DNA from: Kamptonema formosum PCC 10802
GTDB taxonomy: Bacteria > Cyanobacteriota > Cyanobacteriia > Cyanobacteriales > Oscillatoriaceae
Direction: 5' to 3'
DNA: 64,000 bases
NCBI RefSeq assembly: GCF_000332335.1
Contig: NZ_KB235948.1
Coordinates: 4,371,413 to 4,435,412 of the forward strand
Position 1 is the first letter of the stretch; every line of letters begins with the position of its first letter. A model generated the notes under the pieces. It saw only the letters and a program-made list of their open reading frames with translations. It was not told the DNA's origin and did not search any database. Shown here piece by piece: positions 52,754 through 61,199 of this stretch. The position numbers were made by a program, and so were the translations under genes.

Positions 52754-53941
52754 TCAGCTGCCACCCGGGCCGGCCCACTGGCTAATCCGGAAGATGACGA
52801 ATTCGGCGGGCTTGACAACGGCTACGCCAATTACAGTAACAACCTGACCGGCATCCCGCACTTCGGGGGGGTTTGTTTCCTCATCGCACTTGACAAAAAA
52901 CGCTTGTTCTGGGGCAGTGCCAAACAGGGCACCGCTGCGCCAGACCATCATCAGAAAAGCCGTGACGTTGCGGCGAATTTTCGCCCACAGTTCCGGGGAG
53001 TTTGGCTCAAATACAGCCCACTGAGTCCCTTCGTCAATCGACTCGCGCAGGAAGTTAAACAGCCGGCGGACATTGATGTATTTGAACTCTCCGTTATCAT
53101 CGCCTCCCAGGGTGCGTGCCCCCCAAACGCGGATATTGCCGTTGAGGCTTCGGATGCAGTTAATGCCTTTAGGATTGAGTCCGTCCTGCTGGGCTTTGCT
53201 TATATTATACTTCAGCCCAACCGCACCCATAACGGTTTCGTTTGCTGGCGCTTTGTGGACGCCCCTTTGCGTGTCTACGCGAGCGTAGATACCTGCCATG
53301 TGACCGCTGGGCGGTACATTCATTTCCTTATTGCTAGCTGGATCGAAAACTGTAATCCAGGGCAAGTACATAGCCGCGTAATCTGAGTTGAAAGTCTTCA
53401 GCGTATCTACTAGATTCGCGCTGCTCATATCCACAGTTTCCGGACTGTCAAGGATGGCGAAACGATCGCCCAGCTTCGCGCAGTGGTCTTTGACCGCAGT
53501 CAGGCCAGTTGTGCTTGTCACTCCTGGAGCCGCAACAATGGCAATTTCATCAATCGCCTCAAAAGACTCCAGTGCCTTAGCAATATCCGCCTCCCCTGCC
53601 ACCCAGACCACATAGCAGCGCGTGCCCCCGTTGTTGAAGAAGCCGTAGACTGCATGAGCCAAGAGATTCTTCGCAGTTTCCTGGGAAAAGTCCCAAAAGA
53701 ACTTCTTAAACTCACCAAAGTTGGTACAGAGTTTTATTTCCCCAGCTTTGGTTGCTAAGTCTGAACCTGTTGCAGCGGGCTGTTTGCCGCCAGCAGAAGC
53801 CTTAGCAGGAGCTGTTGCGGGTGTGGCTGGTGCGGGAATCACCCCAATAAACCCCGCTGTACTCGTACCCACCCCTGCTATTGGCGCAGATCCTGACGGC
53901 ACTTCCTCCACGTACACGCCTGGGGATAAATAGCTTGGCAT
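52754..53941 (-). CDS. Contractile sheath protein 1
   Basis: 395 residues. Starts PSYLSPGVYVEEVPSGSAPIAGVGTSTAGFIG, the classical sheath N-terminus. A Pro/Ala/Lys-rich insert of about 25 residues (ATPATAPAKASAGG, about 38-60) lies in the first domain. Then FGEFKKFFWDFSQETAKNLLAHAVYGFFNNGGTRCYV and C-terminal EFKYINVRRLFNFLRESIDEGTQWAVFEPN. This is likely the main sheath subunit, being the first structural gene after the cap and closest to the promoter. The Ala/Pro insert is surface-exposed in homologous folds and is unusual. Confidence 0.92.
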   Translation of the reverse strand: MPSYLSPGVYVEEVPSGSAPIAGVGTSTAGFIGVIPAPATPATAPAKASAGGKQPAATGSDLATKAGEIKLCTNFGEFKKFFWDFSQETAKNLLAHAVYGFFNNGGTRCYVVWVAGEADIAKALESFEAIDEIAIVAAPGVTSTTGLTAVKDHCAKLGDRFAILDSPETVDMSSANLVDTLKTFNSDYAAMYLPWITVFDPASNKEMNVPPSGHMAGIYARVDTQRGVHKAPANETVMGAVGLKYNISKAQQDGLNPKGINCIRSLNGNIRVWGARTLGGDDNGEFKYINVRRLFNFLRESIDEGTQWAVFEPNSPELWAKIRRNVTAFLMMVWRSGALFGTAPEQAFFVKCDEETNPPEVRDAGQVVTVIGVAVVKPAEFVIFRISQWAGPGGS

Positions 53942-54114
53942 CGTTTTTACTCCTTAATTGAGAACAAAACAATAAGATTTTTGCTCGGAAACCACCGGCT
54001 CTACCGTTTGGGGACGACAGGTGTCCGCCCCGTCACCGGCAGCTATCCGCCACTTGGCGCTCTCACTTTCTCCTCCTCTCCCTCTTCCTTGGCGCAGCGT
54101 CTTGGCGGTTTTTA

Positions 54115-54759
54115 TCAAACAAGCTCCCAGTCTAAGACTGTCACTTCACCCTGACTGATCTCCGCTATTTGGGACACCGGCTGGCAACCCGAGGCAGAAA
54201 CCCTCAGATTCACGGTGCGCTTCGCCCCCTGCTTTCCCGCTTCCAGCCCGCTCAACAGATAGTTCCCCTTGCTGTCACTAAAAGCCGGCTCCGCACTGCC
54301 CTCGATTTGTATTTTAGCCATAAATACAGCAGATTTATCCCCAGCTGCGATATGGCCCTTGATAGCTGTCGGTGGCAGGGCCATGTCCGCAGAATTTCTG
54401 GCAATTTTACCTCCCTCTTCGCGCCTTACAGTAACTGTCACCTGAGCTGTGCCGTAGCGCGTGCCCGCTCCGGGAAGCGACGCCTTTAACGTATATTCAC
54501 CGTCGGGCAAATCCAAAAAATGAAAGTAGCCGTCAGCTGCTGTTCTAATCCTGTCAGGGCGCTCTGTCATTTTATCCCAGTCGCTGCCATACTGTATGGA
54601 GCGCAACGCCAGCCACTTTTTAAAAGTTTCTGGAATTTTCTCCATTTCCACCAAGGCACCCTGAATCGGCAAGCCGGTTTGGGCATCGCTGACTTTTCCG
54701 TAAATTGCCACCTGACGGCGCACCGGCTGCAACCCAATCCACGCTGGCACTTCCCCCAC
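54115..54759 (-). CDS. Carboxypeptidase-regulatory-like domain protein
   Basis: 214 residues, two Ig-like beta-sandwich segments: VAIYGKVSDAQTGLPIQGALVEM (about 16-38) with DGYFHFLDLPDGEYTLKASLPG, and AIKGHIAAGDKSAVFMAKIQIEG with DSKGNYLLSGLEAG. Such domains are adhesive or assembly modules in many bacteria; in eCIS loci proteins like this sit near the cap gene. No signal peptide, so it is presumably built into the cytosolic particle. Exact role unknown. Confidence 0.8.
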   Translation of the reverse strand: MGEVPAWIGLQPVRRQVAIYGKVSDAQTGLPIQGALVEMEKIPETFKKWLALRSIQYGSDWDKMTERPDRIRTAADGYFHFLDLPDGEYTLKASLPGAGTRYGTAQVTVTVRREEGGKIARNSADMALPPTAIKGHIAAGDKSAVFMAKIQIEGSAEPAFSDSKGNYLLSGLEAGKQGAKRTVNLRVSASGCQPVSQIAEISQGEVTVLDWELV

Positions 54760-54775
54760 CTCCTCTCGGTAATTT

Positions 54776-55345
54776 TTATTGGCTTATCAGCTTCTCCATC
54801 ACCAGCGGCAGAACCTCTGGGGTTTCCTGAACTCCCACCGATATAGTAACGGTGTAATTCAGCGCTGCCTTGGGCTTTCCTCCCATTGCCTGCCAGAATT
54901 CCCCCAAACTTTGCAGCTGGGAGGGGCGCAGGGTGTTTGTTCTCAGGGGGGGTTCCTGTCCTTTGAGAGTTCCCTGGAGAACTTCAGCCGGAATTTTGGG
55001 ATAGCGCAGCAGCACTTTCATCACCTCGCCCAGCAGCCGGTGTTCTGTTTGCGAATCAGACCGATCTGCCGGCCAGACTGTGATCAGGTAAGAGCAGTCC
55101 ACCCGCACCGGCGGGCGCTTTTTAGTTGCCGTGCCGTTACTGCTGCGCTCCACTGACCATTCATTATTGCGCAATTCCACGTTTTCCCGCACGTCATAGA
55201 GAAAAAAGTCAATCGCTGGCAGTTGCACCTTGGTGGCGAACTCGCTGTCGGGCGTGACAAAGCTGACGCTCACCTGACCGGCCAGAGTTGGCGGCAGTTC
55301 GAGCTTGAGCAATTCTTCTAGAGTTCTATCCAGATCGTCGAGCAT
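54776..55345 (-). CDS. DUF4255 protein, Afp16/Pvc16-like cap protein
   Basis: 189 residues. N-terminus LDDLDRTLEELLKLELPP, then FVTPDSEFATKVQLPAIDFFLYDVREN, VDCSYLITVWPADR and LLGEVMKVLLRYPKIP: the DUF4255/Pvc16 N-terminal domain pattern. Afp16 ends tube and sheath polymerisation by capping the distal end. First gene of the operon; translation starts 370 nt downstream of the predicted transcription start, so a long leader precedes it. Confidence 0.9.
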   Translation of the reverse strand: MLDDLDRTLEELLKLELPPTLAGQVSVSFVTPDSEFATKVQLPAIDFFLYDVRENVELRNNEWSVERSSNGTATKKRPPVRVDCSYLITVWPADRSDSQTEHRLLGEVMKVLLRYPKIPAEVLQGTLKGQEPPLRTNTLRPSQLQSLGEFWQAMGGKPKAALNYTVTISVGVQETPEVLPLVMEKLISQ

Positions 55346-55614
55346 AATTTGCTGTCCTGACTTATCTCTAGGGTGACGCGCTGCTGTCCCGCTTTAAAGC
55401 TGAGTCCGGCATGGATCGCCATCTTTTTTCCCGCTCTCAAGTTGAAACTAAACGACTCAAAAAGCCGTCCCACTTCACAGCACCGCTTCTGGGCTACCGG
55501 CGGCGAATCTGCCAATCCATATTAGCAGTTACGCCTCACATTCGAGAGCGAATGCGCCCCACTTTCGCCGTGACTCTATCTTGTCTTTTCTGTCCAAGCG
55601 TCCTGTCGGGAGAC

Positions 55615-55651
55615 GTTCCGCTTCTTGAGCGGAACTAGGGGGATCGCCCCC
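55615..55651 (-). promoter_or_regulatory. Paired hairpins in the eCIS operon leader
   Basis: Two perfect hairpins follow one another: GTTCCGCT-TCTTG-AGCGGAAC (8-bp stem, 55615-55635) and GGGGG-ATCG-CCCCC (5-bp stem, 55638-55651). They lie about 70-100 nt after the predicted start site and 270 nt before the first gene. They may control operon read-through or be protein-binding sites. No anti-terminator alternative could be drawn by eye. Confidence 0.45.
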
Positions 55652-55724
55652 TCTCCCCGGTAAGATCGCGAACGGAGTCAAACCTAACTTGACCACAGGT
55701 AGGATCGCTCGAACTTGTTTTATT

Positions 55725-55752
55725 ATTGTATCCGTTTTACAGCCTCTGTCAA
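55725..55752 (-). promoter_or_regulatory. Predicted sigma70-type promoter of the eCIS operon
   Basis: On the minus strand TTGACA (-35, 55747-55752), a 16-bp spacer, then TACAAT (-10, 55725-55730): a near-consensus housekeeping promoter. Start site about 55718. It is the only strong promoter sequence seen upstream of the DUF4255 gene, so the whole minus-strand operon of about 24 kb may depend on it, though internal promoters are not excluded. Confidence 0.65.
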
Positions 55753-56266
55753 CGCCTATGGTGAGTCTAAAGATTTTTTTAATTTTTTACTTATCTTAAC
55801 AAAATACTGCCGCAGGCTCACATTTTTGTAAGGCTAAATGACAGGGGGAACAGTTTCGACAGCCTCCTATAGAGACGCGAGAAATTGCGTCTAGTTTCTC
55901 TCCCCTCACCGGCACCCCGCAAAGCCGCCAAAGCTAGCCCAGCCTCTTTATCCTTAAAATGCTGCTTGACCGCAAAAAAAACCCGCAAATTCCTCTTGAC
56001 AAAAGGCAGCTGATGTGCGGGATAAAACCTGGCCTTAAGGTGAGGGTTTTCAGCAGCCCCCCATCAATTGCCGGCACAAAAAGGCTTCAAACCTTTCCCC
56101 CAGCACGGACTCTACGTCTAGCGGTCTGTCAGCAGCTGAATCTAACATCTTTAGGACTTCCGCAGCCGGCAATCGCAGGAAACGGTGAGGTTCAAGCCCT
56201 CCAAACCCACTAAAATCGATCCAGCCAGCCCACCTGTTTGAAAATTTTGGGAGCAAGCCTCTGTCT
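55753..56266. other. Intergenic region between the eCIS promoter and the carboxylesterase gene
   Basis: About 500 bp. Contains a family R palindrome (TAGAGACGCGAGAAATTGCG, 55870-55893). A minus-strand frame from 56283 to 56050 (77 codons, ending FEAFLCRQLMGGC) looks moderately protein-like but has no visible ribosome-binding site and overlaps the next gene's start, so I leave it uncalled. Confidence 0.35.
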
Positions 56267-56893
56267 GTGCAAGCCATTACCATACCCCCCGCAACCGGTC
56301 AACCCCCCACCGGCAATATTGTCCTGCTGCACGGGTGGGGTGCCAGCGCCGATGACCTGGCATCCTTAGCGCCGCTGCTCAATTTGCCCGATTGCCAGTT
56401 CCTCTGTCCCGACGCCCCCTTCCCCCACTACAGCGTGCCCGGAGGCAAAGCGTGGTACAGCCTGGAAACAAAAGATTACCAGGGGCTCGAAGAAAGCCGC
56501 CAAATCCTCACTGACTGGTTAATATCCCTGGAAACCACCACCGGCATCCCCCTGGAGCGCACCATTCTCAGCGGCTTTTCCCAAGGCGGGGCGATGACGC
56601 TCGATGTCGGCGTCACCCTGCCCTTTGCCGGCTTAGTCTCCCTGAGTGGGTATTTGCACTCAGAGCCAGAACCTGCCGGTGACGATCCGCCGCCGGTGCT
56701 GATCGCCCACGGCAGGCAAGACACCGTTGTGCCCCTGCGCGCTGCCCACCAGGCGCGGGACGTCCTCACCGCCCTCGGGGTGCCGGTGCAGTACCGAGAA
56801 TTCAACACCGGCCATCAAATCATCCCAGCCGAGATCCTTCTAATGCGAAGTTTTGTTATAGAAGCCATGTCGAAAGCGGGTGAAAAGGCTTAG
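56267..56893 (+). CDS. Carboxylesterase/phospholipase-type alpha/beta hydrolase
   Basis: 208 residues from GTG 56267; the start is the least certain part. The fold is evident: LLHGWGASADDL oxyanion region, nucleophile Ser105 in LSGFSQGG, Asp152 in HGRQDTVVP and His183 in NTGHQI: a complete Ser-Asp-His triad. Length and motifs match the COG0400 carboxylesterase family (serine esterases that act on small acyl esters or thioesters). No signal peptide, so cytosolic. Downstream is a DUF2555 gene in the same direction with a 78-bp gap. Confidence 0.88.
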   Translation: MQAITIPPATGQPPTGNIVLLHGWGASADDLASLAPLLNLPDCQFLCPDAPFPHYSVPGGKAWYSLETKDYQGLEESRQILTDWLISLETTTGIPLERTILSGFSQGGAMTLDVGVTLPFAGLVSLSGYLHSEPEPAGDDPPPVLIAHGRQDTVVPLRAAHQARDVLTALGVPVQYREFNTGHQIIPAEILLMRSFVIEAMSKAGEKA

Positions 56894-56971
56894 TATAGAG
56901 TCCGGAGCCGCATATCAAGCCGAAGCTGACTCCAACTGATCCAGGTGCTAGCCAAGAGAGGGCCAACGCAG

Positions 56972-57184
56972 ATGGGAACGTCAACGACTGACAAGCTGGA
57001 TATTGCCAAGCTGACGCCAGATGATGTGGCGCAGCTAGCGGTGCGGCTCGAGCAGGATGAGTACGCTGATGCCTTTGAAGGGTTAAATGACTGGCATCTG
57101 CTGCGGGCGATAGCGTTTCAGCGCCCAGAACTCGCCGAACCCTATCTCTACCTCCTGGATCTAGAACCCTACGACGAAGGGTAA
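56972..57184 (+). CDS. DUF2555 protein
   Basis: 70 residues from ATG 56972. A compact helical protein with LTPDDVAQLAVRLEQDEYAD, then LNDWHLLRAIAFQRPELAEPYLYLLD, the pattern of the small cyanobacterial DUF2555 family. Acidic and soluble. No function is established from sequence. An upstream ATG at 56945 in the same frame is less conserved in character. Confidence 0.85.
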   Translation: MGTSTTDKLDIAKLTPDDVAQLAVRLEQDEYADAFEGLNDWHLLRAIAFQRPELAEPYLYLLDLEPYDEG

Positions 57185-57344
57185 TTAGCTGAAGCGCCAA
57201 ACAGTGAAAAACCGCAGAAGTACAGTGGGATGAAGAACCCCACCCCCCAACCCCCTCTGGGGATAAGGGGCAGGGGTAAGGGGGTGGGGTTGCCCCGGAT
57301 GAATGCAAAGAGTTTTATCATCTTTCCACTATGCAACCCCCTCT

Positions 57345-58580
57345 ATGCAGCAAGACAGGCGAATTCTGATTGGCATCACTGGCGGCATCGCAGCTTACAA
57401 AGTCTGTGAGGTCATCTCCACCCTAGCCAAAGCCGGGGCGCAAGTCCGCGCCATTCTCACCCCCGGAGCGCAAGAATTTATCACCCCGCTGACCGTGGCA
57501 ACCCTGTGCCGGCATCCGGCTTATACCGACGCCTGTTTCTGGCAGCCAACCCACAAACGCCCGCTGCACATTGAGCTGGGGGAGTGGGCGGAAGTGTTTG
57601 CCCTCGCGCCGCTGACTGCTAACACGCTGGCCAAATTGGCGTGTGGCTTGGCGGACAACCTGCTCACGAATACGGTGCTGGCTTCCACCTGTCCAGTGCT
57701 GCTGGCACCGGCGATGAATACGGACATGTGGGAGCAACTGCCGGTGCGGCGGAACTGGGATCTGGCGCTCACCGATCCGCGCTATCACAAAGTTGGCCCG
57801 GGGGCGGGGGTTTTGGCCTGCGACAGGGCCGGTGCCGGTCGCATGGCAGAGCCAGAGCAGATTTTGGCCCACCTAGAATCCCTGCTGCACACCAAGGGCG
57901 AGCGAGATTTAACCGGCTTGCGGGTATTAATCAGTGCCGGCGGCACGCGAGAGCATTTAGACCCCGTGCGCTTCATTGGCAATCCCTCCACGGGGAAAAT
58001 GGGGATAGCCCTAGCGCAAGCCGCCGCTCACCGGGGCGCGTCTGTGACCCTGGTTCACGGGCCGGCAGACACAGCAGCGATTGCGGATCTGCCAGAGGTG
58101 CGCTGCATTGCCGCCACCAGTGCGGAGGCAATGCAGCGGGCGATGCGGTCGTGTTTCCCAGATGCCGATTTGACTGTGATGGCGGCAGCGGTGGCGGATG
58201 TCAAGCCGGCGGCGTGCAGTGCCGAAAAGTTGCCGAAGCGCGCCCTGCCGGAATCCCTGCCTTTGCAGCCGGTGCCGGATATCCTCGCTCAGCTGGGGGG
58301 CCTCAAGCAGCCACACCAGCGCCTGATCGGTTTTGCCGCACAAACGGGCGACATTATAACACCGGCACGGCAAAAATTGCAAGAGAAAAAACTGGACGCG
58401 ATTGCGGCCAATCCTATCGATTTGCCCAATAGCGGCTTTGCTAGCGACTCCAACCGAGCCGTTTTTCTCGATGCCGGCGGGCGTCAGGCAGAGATTCCCC
58501 CTTGCAGCAAATTGCAGCTGGCTCACCATTTATTTGATTTTGTCCGGCACCAGGCGAGCGCTCACAGAGAGAGGCTCTGA
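57345..58580 (+). CDS. coaBC: Bifunctional phosphopantothenoylcysteine decarboxylase / phosphopantothenate-cysteine ligase
   Basis: 411 residues from ATG 57345. Steps two and three of CoA synthesis from pantothenate. The N-terminal flavoprotein decarboxylase has [14 protein letters not shown] (first 15), the active-site [11 protein letters not shown] and PAMNTDMW. The CoaB ligase begins about residue 187 with [26 protein letters not shown] and VTLVHGP, followed by [10 protein letters not shown] with the KLPKR Lys. Length is normal. An upstream in-frame ATG at 57303 is not supported. Confidence 0.95.
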   Translation: MQQDRRILIGITGGIAAYKVCEVISTLAKAGAQVRAILTPGAQEFITPLTVATLCRHPAYTDACFWQPTHKRPLHIELGEWAEVFALAPLTANTLAKLACGLADNLLTNTVLASTCPVLLAPAMNTDMWEQLPVRRNWDLALTDPRYHKVGPGAGVLACDRAGAGRMAEPEQILAHLESLLHTKGERDLTGLRVLISAGGTREHLDPVRFIGNPSTGKMGIALAQAAAHRGASVTLVHGPADTAAIADLPEVRCIAATSAEAMQRAMRSCFPDADLTVMAAAVADVKPAACSAEKLPKRALPESLPLQPVPDILAQLGGLKQPHQRLIGFAAQTGDIITPARQKLQEKKLDAIAANPIDLPNSGFASDSNRAVFLDAGGRQAEIPPCSKLQLAHHLFDFVRHQASAHRERL

Positions 58581-59279
58581 AATATTACGTTAGATTGATT
58601 TAGTTTAAGAATGAACCGCCACAGACGCCAAGAACGCCTAGAAGCAAGAGGGCCTAGGAAGAGAGTCTTGAAAATTAAGAGCGCAATTAACCGGAGATGA
58701 GAGAAGCGCCCCTGTCTCTACCAGACACCAATGACGCGGGGGTTTGCCCCTACAGGCATGGCCACCGGCAAGTGGGCGGCGGCGGGTTAAAAGTATCAGC
58801 TGTGTTAAATCTGTCTCGTTTAAACGCAGCAGCAATCAAGCGCAACGGCCTCGATTTCCTCAGTGGATAAAGGGAGCAGCAAGCAACTGACAGCCCTGAG
58901 TTTTCCAGAGAGAAGTTGAATCAGTGCAGCTCCCGACAGGATCGGACAATAAAGAGGAAATCGCTCAGTTAGTGCAGTTAAGGGGGGGTGCTGTTTAAAA
59001 TAGTAAGAGCGGGGAAAAATCCCGGCGTGAGATGGCCATCACTGCCGGGGGAGGCGGGAATCCGCTCGTGCGCCACCGGCGGCTCGGCAGGTGAGCGGGG
59101 CCGCTTTGCGCTAAAATAGCATGCTTACCTGGGGCAGCCCATCTGGCGGTTGAGGGGACAGACTGCTGTCGGCAGCTATCTCCAGTTTTGTATTTGGGGC
59201 AGTTTTCTGAGAAAATTGTCTGGTTTTCTAAATTTCCCCGCTCGTGATGAGAGGGATGCGTTGAGGATAGCGATTCTGT
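58581..59279. other. Intergenic region
   Basis: About 700 bp, no convincing gene on either strand; the open frames there are short and lack ribosome-binding sites. Nothing else recognised. Confidence 0.5.
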
Positions 59280-59546
59280 ATGCCTAGAGCTCCTAGTTAC
59301 TATGCCGTCCACCTGATGATGGAGGGCGGTCACCGGGAAGAAGTGCAGTTCCAGACCATTCAAGAGTTTCAGAAGTGGTACGCTGGCGAGTTAGTGCCGA
59401 AATCTTCTTCCAACGACTTCATCAGCGTACCGATCAAGAACATTCAGGGTGAGTACATGGTTGTGCGTCCATCCCGCATTCTTGCTATTCGGGTGCAGCC
59501 GGTCTACACTTCCAGCGTAGACCGACCCACATACGACGAAGAATGA
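59280..59546 (+). CDS. Small conserved cyanobacterial protein
   Basis: 88 residues. PSYYAVHLMMEGGHREEVQF then FISVPIKNIQGEYMVVRPSRILAIRVQPVY: mostly beta, soluble. Similar small proteins are familiar in cyanobacteria without assigned function. Its stop overlaps the mltA start (59543-59546, ATGA), so the two are translationally coupled and probably functionally linked. Confidence 0.8.
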   Translation: MPRAPSYYAVHLMMEGGHREEVQFQTIQEFQKWYAGELVPKSSSNDFISVPIKNIQGEYMVVRPSRILAIRVQPVYTSSVDRPTYDEE

Positions 59547-60715
59547 TAGAGAAGCTAGCAATGGCTATCCTGACTTTGGGAGCTGCCCTGGGAACTCCGC
59601 AGCTGAGCGCTCTCGCTAGCGTGCCGCTGCAGCGCGTCAATCCAGAGCGTCTGGAGAGCGGGGATATCCTGGGTTTAGATGACCAACTTTGGGACAGAGC
59701 CGGTCAGCCGGGAGACCGGCAGGCGCTGCTGGCTGCTATTGACAACAGCCTGCGGTATCTGGAGACGCCGGCTGCTGCAAAAGCGTACCAGCAGTATCCG
59801 GCGGCAGACATTACGCGAGAGCGCGTCAGAAAGAGTTTGGAACGGTTTCGCGTTCTGGTGAGTTCCTCTGACTCGCCGGCAGCACTGCAAGCCGCTGTGA
59901 GGCGGGAATTTGTGTTTTACAGGTCGGAAGGAAGGGACGGTGCGGGGTCGGTGTTTTTCACCGGCTACTACGTCCCCATTTACGCCGCCAGCCCCGTCCC
60001 CACGCCTGAGTACCGCTACCCCCTGTACCGCCGCCCGCCTGACTTCGAGCAATGGCCCACACCCCACCCCACTCGCGCCGAACTGGAAGGGAGAGACGGT
60101 TTGCAGGCATCTCGCGGCCCCCTGCGGGGGTTAGAATTGGTTTGGCTGCGCGACCGGCTCGAAGCGTTTCTGGTGCAGATCCAGGGCTCGGCTCAACTGC
60201 AGCTGGCTGATGGCCGCCTGATGGCGGTAGGGTATGCCGGCGGCACCAATTACCCCTACACCAGCATCGGGCGAGAGCTAGCCCTCGATGGGGAATTGAA
60301 GCTAGACGGGCTGACGATGCCGGTGCTGATCGACTATTTCCGCAAGTATCCGGCGCAGCTGAGCGAGTATCTGCCGCGCAACAACCGCTTTATCTTCTTT
60401 CGCGACACGAACGGTTCCCCGCCAATGGGCAGCATCCAGGTGCCGGTGACTGCAGAGCGCTCCATCGCCACCGATAAATCTTTGATGCCTCCTGGTGCCC
60501 TAGCCCTGGTGCGGGCGAAACTGCCCTATCACAATGCTGCAGGGCGGATAGAGCAGCGCACTGTCAGCCGCTACGTTCTCGACCAGGACACCGGCAGCGC
60601 CATCAGAGGGGCCGGTCGCGTCGATTATTTCATGGGCACTGGACAGAAAGCCGGCGAGCGTGCCGGTGTCACCGGCTCGACGGGGCAGCTGTATTACCTG
60701 CTGCTCAAAGAGTGA
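59543..60715 (+). CDS. mltA: Membrane-bound lytic murein transglycosylase A
   Basis: 390 residues. A signal-like hydrophobic start (MAILTLGAALGTPQLSALA) leads the protein out of the cytosol. The MltA core runs from about residue 130 (FFTGYYVPIYAAS, RGPLRGLELVWLRDRLEAFLVQIQGSAQL) and the 3D (double-psi barrel) domain near the C-terminus has VLDQDTGSAIRGAGRVDYFMGTG with the catalytic Asp. It cleaves peptidoglycan glycan strands to 1,6-anhydro ends. Coupled to the small gene in front by a 4-bp overlap. No Cys lipobox seen, so anchoring by a lipid is doubtful. Confidence 0.9.
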   Translation: MIEKLAMAILTLGAALGTPQLSALASVPLQRVNPERLESGDILGLDDQLWDRAGQPGDRQALLAAIDNSLRYLETPAAAKAYQQYPAADITRERVRKSLERFRVLVSSSDSPAALQAAVRREFVFYRSEGRDGAGSVFFTGYYVPIYAASPVPTPEYRYPLYRRPPDFEQWPTPHPTRAELEGRDGLQASRGPLRGLELVWLRDRLEAFLVQIQGSAQLQLADGRLMAVGYAGGTNYPYTSIGRELALDGELKLDGLTMPVLIDYFRKYPAQLSEYLPRNNRFIFFRDTNGSPPMGSIQVPVTAERSIATDKSLMPPGALALVRAKLPYHNAAGRIEQRTVSRYVLDQDTGSAIRGAGRVDYFMGTGQKAGERAGVTGSTGQLYYLLLKE

Positions 60716-61199
60716 GGGGCATGCGGACCTGCTTTTCCCGGAGGCGAGCCCGAGTTTTGTGCCGGCACCCCCTATGTCTCGCCCCGGCATACCCGGCGCT
60801 AGGCGCTGGGCATTTCAGCCCGAAACAACGGCGATCGCGGGACTCACCGCACTGCCATGCCACCGGACAGAATCTCAACGGTTATTCCCGGCACAACCAA
60901 ACTGAATAGGCTGTGCTATCCTAATTTGATCTGGGTGTCTTGCGCTACAGCGCGCGCCCGCAGGCAAGCCGGTTTATCCTGTCAAGCTTTGGAGAGGGTT
61001 TTACCATTTACGCCCCCATCCGCTCGGCGGCGCGCTCTTGCTATTGTCTCCCAGCAGCGTCCCCGCTAACCTTTAATTTTTGTTAAAGTTATTGCTTGGT
61101 AAAGTCTAGCTATGGCCAATTCTGCCGCCACCTGCCAGTCTGGACAGCTTTTGTTGAGAAACGACGACCTCGCTCGTACAGCCTGCTTTAATCACGCTT
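60716..61199. other. Intergenic region with one HIP1 site
   Basis: About 480 bp; contains GCGATCGC at 60831-60838. No gene seen; an A/T-rich stretch near 61070-61120 (TTGTTAAAGT ... TAAAGTCTAGCTAT) probably holds the promoter for the antiporter. Confidence 0.4.

Noticed and set aside
52490..53386. 298-codon plus-strand frame over the sheath genes
   Set aside because: Antisense to sheath 1 and the spacer repeat; no ribosome-binding site or homologous pattern.
56150..56215. tRNA-like segment (GGTTCAAGCCC)
   Set aside because: No acceptor stem, anticodon arm or CCA-compatible end can be drawn around it.
56050..56283. 77-codon minus-strand gene
   Set aside because: Moderately protein-like, but no ribosome-binding site, overlaps the start of the carboxylesterase gene, and no family recognised.
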